Shown piece by piece: positions 1 to 6,000 of a stretch of 8,337 bases of DNA (position 1 is the first letter of the stretch; each line of letters opens with the position of its first letter). The notes beneath the pieces were generated by a model. That model made no database searches. It saw nothing but the letters and a program-made list of their open reading frames with translations, and was not told the DNA's origin. The DNA is from an uncultured Solobacterium sp. Its GTDB lineage: Bacteria > Bacillota_I > Bacilli_A > Erysipelotrichales > Erysipelotrichaceae. Location of the stretch: positions 1 through 8,337 of the forward strand of contig URCJ01000059.1 of the NCBI GenBank assembly GCA_900546285.1. The letters are read 5' to 3'. Both the position numbers and the translations under genes were made by a program.

Positions 1-186
1 ATCACCAACAGGCATATCCAACATTCTTAACATCTTAATAAGTTTTAACCTTTTAATGTCATTTTCATCATATACGCGATATCCATTATTATCATCTCTA
101 AGTGGTTTAACCAAACCTTCTTTCTCATAAAAACGAATATTTTGGCTAGAAATGCCTGTTATTTTTTCAACTTCTTTAATGTTCAT
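1..186 (-). CDS. MerR-family transcriptional regulator, N-terminal part (cut by window edge)
   Basis: Only the first 62 codons are present; the gene continues beyond position 1. Read by eye, the protein begins MNIKEVEKITGISSQNIRFY and continues with EKEGLVKP and NGYRVYDENDI. This is the MerR winged helix-turn-helix: the recognition helix with the near-invariant R-F/Y-Y (R18, F19, Y20), then the wing with G-Y-R-x-Y (about residues 36-40), then the helix leading to the dimerisation coil. MerR proteins bind as dimers to an over-long promoter spacer and twist it into an active form when they sense metal, oxidant or drug; the sensing C-terminal domain is outside the window, so the signal is unknown. 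The ATG at 184-186 has a GGAGGT site 7 nt upstream (194-199). It lies just downstream of the cation ATPase on the same strand but has its own promoter, which it probably controls. The family call is secure; the effector is unknown. Confidence 0.9.
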   Translation of the reverse strand, partial: MNIKEVEKITGISSQNIRFYEKEGLVKPLRDDNNGYRVYDENDIKRLKLIKMLRMLDMPVGD

Positions 187-211
187 CACATTTACCTCCA
201 TTTACAAACCA

Positions 212-242
212 AGTCTATTCCTTATACTAAGTAGAAGGTCAA
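212..242 (-). promoter_or_regulatory. MerR-type promoter with 19-bp spacer and operator dyad
   Basis: On the minus strand, TTGACC (-35, 242-237) and TAGACT (-10, 217-212) are separated by exactly 19 bp, longer than the usual 17. The spacer is centred on a dyad (220-238, CCTTATACTAAGTAGAAGG on the plus strand) whose arms match except at one symmetric position and the central base. An overlong spacer carrying a palindrome is the hallmark of promoters activated by MerR-family proteins. It sits about 25 nt upstream of the MerR start codon, so autoregulation is the natural inference. Confidence 0.72.
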
Positions 243-252
243 CACTTTTTTC

Positions 253-278
253 AAAAAAGAGCGAATATTTCGCTCTTT
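253..278 (-). terminator. Intrinsic terminator of the cation ATPase gene
   Basis: In the minus-strand transcript a 10-bp stem, AAAGAGCGAA (278-269) with TTCGCTCTTT (265-256), closes a 3-nt loop and runs into a T tract (258-253). It begins only 4 nt after the ATPase stop codon. It separates the ATPase from the MerR gene, which fits the MerR gene having its own promoter. Confidence 0.88.
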
Positions 279-282
279 ATCA

Positions 283-2967
283 TTATTTAGCCTTTTTTCT
301 TTGGAAATACTTAATAAGTTCAACTAAAGGAATAATTGAAACAGCTAAGGCAAGAGAAATTGCATATTCTTCTATACCAATAGGAGTAAAGCCAAACGCA
401 TTAGCCAAGAAAGGAATTTCAATTACACATGTTGTAAGAATCAAAGATGCAAGCATACTAAGAGTTAACATCTTATTATGATTACCACTCAATGACATCT
501 TAATAACAGAACCTCTTTGGCTTCTCATATTAAATGAATGGAAAATTTCACACATACTCATAGTCAAGAAAGCCATTGTAATACCTTCTTCACAATCAGT
601 TATATGCATAAATGCCCAATAACCAGTTTCTAATCTTTCGCCAATAAAGAAAGCAGCTAAAGTCAAAATAGTAACTAGAGCACCTTGATATAAGGCATCA
701 ACGCCTAAACCACCCGCAAAAATACCATCTTGCTTACTACGAGGACTTCTATCCATAATGTCCTTTTCAGCTTCTTCAACACCTAATGCTAGGGCTGGGA
801 AACAGTCAGTAACAAGATTAATGAACAACAAGTGTGGAGCTCTTAGAATTGTAAATGATAATAAAGTCGCAATAAAGATACTCAATACTTCAGCTAAATT
901 ACTACCAAGTAAGAATTGAATTGCTTTTCTGATATTGTCATAGATTCTTCTACCCTCTTCAATCGCAGAAACGATTGTCGCAAAGTTATCATCAGCCAAT
1001 ACCATATCAGCAACATTTTTTGTAACATCAGTACCAGTAATACCCATACCTACACCGATATCGGCATTCTTAATACTAGGTGCATCATTAACACCATCAC
1101 CGCTCATTGAAACAACCTTGCCTTGTTTTTGCCAAGCCTTAACAATACGAGTCTTATGTTCTGGTTGTACTCTTGCATATACTCGTAAGCTACTTACTCT
1201 TTGATCAAATTCTTCTTCACTTAAAGCGTCTAGCTCTAGGCCTGTAATAGCTTCAGATTCATCATCACAGATACCAATTTCTTTGGCAATCGCTACAGCT
1301 GTATCCAAGTGGTCACCTGTAATCATAACTGGAATTGTACCAGCCTTCTTAGCTTCCTTAATAGCAGGAATAACTTCAGGACGAACTGGGTCAATCATAC
1401 CAGTTAAACCAACAAAGATCATATCTTTTTCAATCGCAATAGAAGAAACTTCTTTTGGCATATCATCGTGTTCAACATAAGCTAAAGCTAATACTCTTAG
1501 AGCCTTATGAGCCATTTCCTTATTAGCCTTCTTAACTTCTTCCTTCATCTTAGCATCTAGTTTTATTGCCTTACCGTCAACTAAAATACGATTACATCTA
1601 TCTAACAATACATCAGGAGCACCCTTAGTAAATTGTAAGAAACCTTTTTCTGATTTATGAATAGTAGACATCATCTTTCTAGATGAATCAAAAGGAACTT
1701 CACTAATTCTTGGTAACTTCTCTAATAATTCATTTTGGTTTAAACCTAATTTCAAACCATAAGCTACTAGTGCAGCCTCAGTTGGCTCACCAATTACTTC
1801 GTTATCATCATTAACACTTGCATCATTACATAAGCTCATGCCCTCTGCAAGCCACTTTTCATCACCAAAATGTTCAACAACAGTCATCTTGTTTTGAGTT
1901 AAAGTACCAGTCTTATCAGAACAAATAATTTGAGCACAACCCAATGTTTCAACTGCAGTTAGTTTTCTAATAATGGCATTCTTTTCACTCATCTTAGTTA
2001 CACCGATTGACAATACGATAGTAACTACAGCTGCAAGACCTTCTGGAATTGCCGCAACAGCTAAAGATACCGCAACCATAAAGACATTGATTACTTCAGA
2101 GAAAATTGCCACAGTATCACCACTTGCCAAGATTTCTCTATGCATAAACAAAGAGAAAGCGAAGATAAATACACAAATACCAAGTACTAACTTAGTTAGA
2201 ATCTTAGATAATTCAGCTAACTTAATTTGTAAAGGAGTCTTTGTCTCACTCGCATTAGCAATCGCATCAGCAATCTTACCAATTTCAGTATCCATACCAG
2301 TAGCAGTCACAATAGCCTTACCACGACCATAGACAATACTGCTACCTGTATAAACCATATTACTTCTATCACCTAAGGCAACCTTAGTTTCAGTTAAATT
2401 TAAAGTATCAATAATCTTCTTAACTGGAATACTTTCACCTGTCAAAGAAGATTCTTCAACTGTTAAAGTAGCACTTTCAATCAAACGACCATCAGCAGGA
2501 ATCGCATCACCTGCTTCTAGCACCATCACATCACCAACAACTACATCTTCAGTACTGATATGTGTAATCTTGCCATCTCTTAACACCTTACATGTAGCTT
2601 GAGACATCTTTTGTAGGGCATCAATAGCCTTTTCAGCCTTTGATTCTTGTAAAACACCAAGAATCGCATTGATTAAAACAACAATCATAATAATCAAAGT
2701 ATCAGTTGGAAAGAAAGTCGTGCCATCCATCTTAGCCTCATAAGCAGATGTGAAAGCTGAGATAACAGCCGCAACAATCAAAATGATAATCATTGGATCA
2801 TTTAATTGTGCTAAGAACTTCTTCCAAAGTGGATCACCCTCTTTTTCTTGTAGTTTGTTCTTACCATTTTCACTTAAACGCTTATTAGCCTCTTGAACAC
2901 TTAAACCTTCTTTAGTAGTCTTAAGTTCCTTGATAACTTCATCGCAACTATTCTGATAAAAATTCAT
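283..2967 (-). CDS. P-type cation-transporting ATPase (Ca2+/Mn2+ type, SERCA/PacL-like)
   Basis: This is a full-length 894-residue P2-type ATPase that uses ATP to expel divalent cations across the membrane. The cation N-terminal domain is at about 1-70 and the actuator loop TGES at 176-179. M4 carries PEGL at 308-311 (E309), and the phosphorylated aspartate is D351 in DKTGTLT. The nucleotide domain has KGAPDVLL from 448; the P-domain has TGD at 550-552 and GDGVND at 623-628. SERCA-type ion ligands are visible: N690 and E693 in M5, N717, T720 and D721 in M6, and a glutamate in M8 (E807, in MCEIFHSFN) that lines up by eye with SERCA E908. This points to Ca2+ or Mn2+ rather than Mg2+ or Na+/K+. 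The ATG has a strong AGGAGGA site (2971-2977). The leader holds a manganese riboswitch, and pumps of this group under such switches are known Mn2+/Ca2+ exporters, so Mn2+ efflux is the favoured role. The gene ends at its own terminator. No defect is seen. Confidence 0.95.
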   Translation of the reverse strand: MNFYQNSCDEVIKELKTTKEGLSVQEANKRLSENGKNKLQEKEGDPLWKKFLAQLNDPMIIILIVAAVISAFTSAYEAKMDGTTFFPTDTLIIMIVVLINAILGVLQESKAEKAIDALQKMSQATCKVLRDGKITHISTEDVVVGDVMVLEAGDAIPADGRLIESATLTVEESSLTGESIPVKKIIDTLNLTETKVALGDRSNMVYTGSSIVYGRGKAIVTATGMDTEIGKIADAIANASETKTPLQIKLAELSKILTKLVLGICVFIFAFSLFMHREILASGDTVAIFSEVINVFMVAVSLAVAAIPEGLAAVVTIVLSIGVTKMSEKNAIIRKLTAVETLGCAQIICSDKTGTLTQNKMTVVEHFGDEKWLAEGMSLCNDASVNDDNEVIGEPTEAALVAYGLKLGLNQNELLEKLPRISEVPFDSSRKMMSTIHKSEKGFLQFTKGAPDVLLDRCNRILVDGKAIKLDAKMKEEVKKANKEMAHKALRVLALAYVEHDDMPKEVSSIAIEKDMIFVGLTGMIDPVRPEVIPAIKEAKKAGTIPVMITGDHLDTAVAIAKEIGICDDESEAITGLELDALSEEEFDQRVSSLRVYARVQPEHKTRIVKAWQKQGKVVSMSGDGVNDAPSIKNADIGVGMGITGTDVTKNVADMVLADDNFATIVSAIEEGRRIYDNIRKAIQFLLGSNLAEVLSIFIATLLSFTILRAPHLLFINLVTDCFPALALGVEEAEKDIMDRSPRSKQDGIFAGGLGVDALYQGALVTILTLAAFFIGERLETGYWAFMHITDCEEGITMAFLTMSMCEIFHSFNMRSQRGSVIKMSLSGNHNKMLTLSMLASLILTTCVIEIPFLANAFGFTPIGIEEYAISLALAVSIIPLVELIKYFQRKKAK

Positions 2968-2977
2968 ATTTCCTCCT

Positions 2978-3022
2978 AAAAAATAAGGCCTTCAGTAGAC
3001 CTTAACATCTACCAAAGGTCTT
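2978..3022 (-). terminator. Riboswitch-controlled terminator (expression platform)
   Basis: The aptamer closing strand AAGACCTTTGGTAGA (3022-3008) can pair with TCTACTGAAGGCCTT (2999-2985) around an 8-nt loop, with 14 of 15 positions paired (two G-U) and one A-C mismatch. Six U residues follow (2983-2978), and the AGGAGGA ribosome binding site starts at once. Because the 5' arm is the strand that closes the ligand-bound aptamer, aptamer closure and this terminator exclude each other. That predicts Mn2+-bound = read-through, as for characterised members of the class. Confidence 0.75.
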
Positions 3023-3113
3023 GCATCAACTATTTATATGTTGTCTATTACCGGCTGAATACCTCAACGATTTGACGGCAATAGATGGACAAGCCATAGC
3101 TACTCCCCAATGG
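2978..3113 (-). promoter_or_regulatory. yybP-ykoY class manganese riboswitch in the ATPase leader
   Basis: The minus-strand leader has the class signatures in order. GGGGAGTAGC lies at 3108-3099. A short hairpin ATGG/CCAT follows (3097-3094 with 3088-3085). A 9-bp stem (3084-3076 with 3053-3045) contains the internal loop TCAAATC (3075-3069), topped by the hairpin 3068-3064/3058-3054. A further stem CAAC/GTTG (3043-3040 with 3030-3027) leads to the closing strand GCAAGACCTTTGG (3024-3012). CCATTGG (3113-3107) can pair with CCTTTGG (3018-3012) to close the aptamer, with two adjacent U-U mismatches. This class binds Mn2+ (with Mg2+) at the docked conserved loops and usually turns on Mn2+ exporters, including P-type ATPases; here it sits directly before such a gene. 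I recognised it by motif and folding by eye; no covariance model was run. Confidence 0.87.
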
Positions 3114-3121
3114 ATATTCAA

Positions 3122-3127
3122 TATTAT
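3122..3127 (+). promoter_or_regulatory. Candidate -10 element for the TGS-kinase gene
   Basis: TATTAT on the plus strand matches the -10 consensus at 5 of 6 positions, 34 nt before the kinase ATG and at a workable distance from its ribosome binding site. No convincing -35 is visible upstream. A second candidate, TAAAAT (3139-3144), would start transcription inside the ribosome binding site and is less likely. The element overlaps almost base for base the -10 of the divergent ATPase promoter. Confidence 0.35.
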
Positions 3128-3150
3128 ATCTTATTTGCTAAAATAATAAA
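3123..3150 (-). promoter_or_regulatory. Promoter for the riboswitch-ATPase transcript
   Basis: A perfect TATAAT (3128-3123, minus strand) lies so that transcription would start near 3116, just before the first pairing strand of the riboswitch (3113). The -35 is weak: TTTATT (3150-3145) at a 16-bp spacing is the best match. The fit between predicted start and aptamer edge is the main support. Confidence 0.6.
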
Positions 3151-3161
3151 GAGGTACGAAG

Positions 3162-4823
3162 ATGATTAAAATTGAAATTTATTACGGAAAAGAAATCCTT
3201 GATACAGTAAGTGTCAATGAAAATACAAGTATGCTAGAGCTTCTACCAAACTATAGAAGCAAATTAACATATCCTGTTTATGCATGTAAAGTTGATAATA
3301 TGTATCGTGCATTAAACCATAAACTTAATCACGACTGTAAAATTGAACTATTAGACATTAAAAACCAAGCTACCTGGCTAATCTACCAAAATAGTCTAGT
3401 ACTACTATATATAAAGGCAGTACATGATGTCTTAGGCAAAAATGTTAAGGTATCTATCAACAATTCTTTAAACAAAGGCTTATATACCGATATTAAAGTT
3501 GATATAAATGAGAAACAAGTAGCTGAGATAGAAAATAGAATGCGTCAATTAGTTGCCTTAGATCTTCCTATTAAGAAAGAATATATGTCCAAAGAAAAGG
3601 CAATGGAATTAACCAAGACTCATAAGCTACAAGACACTTATGACTTACTTTCATCAATTACTAATATAGGTGATGTTGAAATCTATTCACTAGATGATGA
3701 AATTGATATTTTCTATGGTCTTATGGTACCATCAACATCTTTCTTAAGCCTGTTTGAACTAAGATATTATAAGAATGCAGTACTCTTAAGATATCCGCAC
3801 CCTAGTGATCCACTATCAATTCCTGAATATAGTGACCAAGTATTGTTGTATGAAGCATTCAAGGAAGCAACTCATTGGGGTAAACTAATGGGTATTAATT
3901 ATTGTAGTGACTTAAATAAAAAGATAATTAATAACGAGACTAAGGATATCTTCCTTATGCAAGAAGCTCTACATGAAAAAAGAATTGCTCAAATAGCTGA
4001 TGAAATAAACAAGAGAAAAGCCCATGTAGTCCTAATATGTGGCCCTAGTAGTAGTGGTAAGACAACTTTTGCCAATAGATTAATTATTCAATTAAGAGTA
4101 TTAGGACTAAAAACACTATACTTAGGAACTGATGATTATTTTGTAGAACTAAATGAAAAACCAGTTGATGAAAATGGTGAATTAGATTTAGAATCAATCA
4201 AGGCTGTTGATACAGAACTATTCAAATCAAATTTAAAAGATCTATTAGCAGGAAAAGAAGTAGATCTTCCTAAATATGACTTTATTAATAACACAAAAGT
4301 ATTTGGTACTAGAAAAACTAAACTTGCTAAAGATCAAGTTATTGTCATTGAAGGTATTCATACTTTAAATCCTATTCTTACAGAAAATATTGATGATAAA
4401 GATAAATATAAGATTTACATTTCGCCTCTTACTCCAGTTGGCATCGATTCTCATAACAAGATTTCTACAACTGATGCTAGAATGCTTAGAAGAATCGTAA
4501 GAGACCATCAATTTAGAGGTAAAACTATTAAACAAGCGCTTAATGAATGGCCTAAGGTAAGAGAAGGTGAAGAAAAAAACATCTTCCCCAATACTGACCA
4601 AGCAGATGTCTTCTTTAATTCAAACTGTATCTATGAATTATCAGTATTAAAGAAATATGCAGAAAGCTTATTTAAGGAAGTTACCAGAGATGAGCCTGAA
4701 TACGGGGAAGCTCAAAGAATGTTATCTTTCTTAAGATTTATCGATTCTATTGAAGATGATGATCAAATTGTAAATAATTCAATCATTAGAGAATTCATTG
4801 GTGGTTCTATATTAGTTAAATAA
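3162..4823 (+). CDS. TGS-domain uridine kinase-like P-loop nucleoside kinase
   Basis: This 553-residue protein belongs to the phosphoribulokinase/uridine kinase group with an N-terminal extension. Residues 1-65 look like a TGS domain (as at the start of threonyl-tRNA synthetase), and about 66-260 resembles the ThrRS second domain. The kinase occupies roughly 285-500: Walker A GPSSSGKTT at 294-302, the acceptor-site TDDYF around D324-D325, PKYDF at 370-374, the Walker-B-like IVIEGIH at 394-400, and a basic lid region RRIVRDHQFRGKT at about 443-455. The expected reaction is ATP-dependent phosphorylation of a nucleoside such as uridine, in the cytosol; the true substrate cannot be read off. The role of the TGS part is not known to me; RNA or nucleotide sensing is only a guess. 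GAGG (3151-3154) lies 7 nt before the ATG. The gene stands alone, divergent from the ATPase and convergent with the dehydrogenase. Confidence 0.88.
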   Translation: MIKIEIYYGKEILDTVSVNENTSMLELLPNYRSKLTYPVYACKVDNMYRALNHKLNHDCKIELLDIKNQATWLIYQNSLVLLYIKAVHDVLGKNVKVSINNSLNKGLYTDIKVDINEKQVAEIENRMRQLVALDLPIKKEYMSKEKAMELTKTHKLQDTYDLLSSITNIGDVEIYSLDDEIDIFYGLMVPSTSFLSLFELRYYKNAVLLRYPHPSDPLSIPEYSDQVLLYEAFKEATHWGKLMGINYCSDLNKKIINNETKDIFLMQEALHEKRIAQIADEINKRKAHVVLICGPSSSGKTTFANRLIIQLRVLGLKTLYLGTDDYFVELNEKPVDENGELDLESIKAVDTELFKSNLKDLLAGKEVDLPKYDFINNTKVFGTRKTKLAKDQVIVIEGIHTLNPILTENIDDKDKYKIYISPLTPVGIDSHNKISTTDARMLRRIVRDHQFRGKTIKQALNEWPKVREGEEKNIFPNTDQADVFFNSNCIYELSVLKKYAESLFKEVTRDEPEYGEAQRMLSFLRFIDSIEDDDQIVNNSIIREFIGGSILVK

Positions 4824-4846
4824 GGTATCGCAATTGCGATACCTTA
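4821..4846 (+). terminator. Palindromic terminator between convergent genes
   Basis: A perfect 26-bp palindrome (arms TAAGGTATCGCAA and TTGCGATACCTTA) begins with the kinase TAA stop codon and is followed by ATATTTTAAT. It ends 5 nt before the stop codon of the convergent dehydrogenase gene. Perfect symmetry lets it fold on both strands, so it probably ends transcription in both directions. The U tracts are imperfect on both sides, so its efficiency is uncertain. Confidence 0.75.
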
Positions 4847-4850
4847 TATT

Positions 4851-5879
4851 TTAATCTTTGTGTTCAATTACAATCTTACATTCATCATTTGAACCAGATG
4901 TAAACAACTTTTCAAAAGCTTTTTGAACATCTTCAGCATCAGCAGGAATAACTGAAGTAATTGTTGACATGAAGGCATCTTGATTATTCTTAATCAATTC
5001 AAATGCATGTTTATAGTCTTCCCAAGAGAAATATAATCCAGTTCTAATAGAACCTTCTTTTAAGAATAGGGGTATAGTAGTAAACTTAGTCTCATTAGCA
5101 TGCATACCTAAAATCACAATAGTTACACCGCTACTTCCTAAAGATATTAACTCATCATAATTATCTACACCAACACAATCGATAATATGTTTAAAGCCAC
5201 CAACAGGCATTAATTCCTTTAATTTCTTTTCATAATCAGGATCTTTTACGCTTAGGCACTTATCTACAAAATCAAACTTATTACAGAATGAAACTCTAGA
5301 TTCGCTTCTTCCTGTCATAATTACCTTTCCAGCACCTAACAATTTTGCACATAAAGCTGCATAGATACCAATTGGGCCATTACCTGAAACAAGAACATCT
5401 TCACCTTTTTTAATGTTCAAATATTTAACACCATGTAAAGAAACAGCAACTGGTTCACAAATTGAACCTAAGATTACAGGCATATCTTGAGGCATTCTAA
5501 TCACATAATCGCCACGAACCTTAATATATTCACCATATGCACCAGGAGCAGATACACCTGGATTTTCAGCCATCATTTGGGCACATAATTGTTCTTGTCC
5601 ATTTTTGCAGAACTCACATTCACCACAAGAATTAAATTCAGGAGCACAGACTTTTTCACCCTTTTTGAAATCATATTCTCCCGGATCTTCAATATAGCCA
5701 GAAAATTCATGTCCTAAAGTAAAATCATCTCCACCTGCTAAACCAGTCCAAAAAGAATTATCAGAGCCACAAATAGCACAATTCTTTACTTTAATAGTGA
5801 CCCACTTGCCACCAGCTTCTGGCATAGGTTTTTCAGCATTGGCAAAACTACGATAGCCATTAACAATAACACTTTTCAT
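4851..5879 (-). CDS. Zinc-dependent medium-chain alcohol/polyol dehydrogenase
   Basis: This 342-residue cytosolic oxidoreductase is of the MDR zinc type (threonine/sorbitol/butanediol dehydrogenase-like). The GroES-like N-terminal domain has catalytic-zinc residues C37, H57-E58 and E142. The structural-zinc loop has all four cysteines (C85, C88, C91, C99). The Rossmann domain carries GNGPIG at 166-171. At the end of the second strand, where NAD-dependent members usually have an acidic residue, the sequence is TGRSESR (189-195), which hints at NADP(H) use. The substrate cannot be told; a sugar alcohol, phosphorylated polyol or amino alcohol would all fit. The ATG at 5877-5879 has a GAGAGG-like site 7 nt upstream; a nearer upstream ATG is out of frame and stops at once. 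The gene follows the PTS permease on the same strand but has its own promoter, so a link to the sugar pathway is only suggestive. Length is normal for the family. Confidence 0.9.
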   Translation of the reverse strand: MKSVIVNGYRSFANAEKPMPEAGGKWVTIKVKNCAICGSDNSFWTGLAGGDDFTLGHEFSGYIEDPGEYDFKKGEKVCAPEFNSCGECEFCKNGQEQLCAQMMAENPGVSAPGAYGEYIKVRGDYVIRMPQDMPVILGSICEPVAVSLHGVKYLNIKKGEDVLVSGNGPIGIYAALCAKLLGAGKVIMTGRSESRVSFCNKFDFVDKCLSVKDPDYEKKLKELMPVGGFKHIIDCVGVDNYDELISLGSSGVTIVILGMHANETKFTTIPLFLKEGSIRTGLYFSWEDYKHAFELIKNNQDAFMSTITSVIPADAEDVQKAFEKLFTSGSNDECKIVIEHKD

Positions 5880-5920
5880 ATCATATCCTCTCTTTCTAAA
5901 TCTAATTTTATCCGATTAAC

Positions 5921-5949
5921 ATTATAATAATTGTAAAAATTTCGTGAAA
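5921..5949 (-). promoter_or_regulatory. Promoter of the dehydrogenase gene
   Basis: A perfect TATAAT (5926-5921, minus strand) is preceded by the weak -35 TTTCAC (5949-5944) at 17 bp. The start would be near 5914, giving a leader of about 35 nt. The -35 overlaps the U tract of the terminator of the upstream permease gene, so the two units are packed end to end. Confidence 0.6.
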
Positions 5950-5974
5950 AAAGAGCTATATTTCTATAGCCCTT
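5947..5974 (-). terminator. Intrinsic terminator of the PTS EIIBC gene
   Basis: In the minus-strand transcript, AAGGGCTATA (5974-5965) pairs with TATAGCTCTT (5960-5951), 10 bp with one G-U, around a GAAA tetraloop, followed by six U residues (5952-5947). It lies about 27 nt after the EIIBC stop codon. Confidence 0.9.
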
Positions 5975-6000
5975 AATTTAATGATTAATTAGTTATTTAA

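Noticed and set aside
152..481. Open frame of 109 codons on the plus strand across the MerR/ATPase junction
   Set aside because: It overlaps the MerR promoter, the ATPase terminator and the ends of two clear genes; no ribosome binding site.
1973..2332. Open frame of 119 codons on the plus strand, opposite the ATPase gene
   Set aside because: It is antisense to the strongly conserved M3-M4/actuator region of the ATPase, has low-complexity composition, and has no ribosome binding site or recognisable motif.
3072..3101. Plus-strand promoter for the kinase starting at TTGACG (3072-3077)
   Set aside because: The hexamer found 17-18 bp downstream (CATAGC or ATAGCT) is a poor -10, and these bases are explained as riboswitch structure on the other strand.
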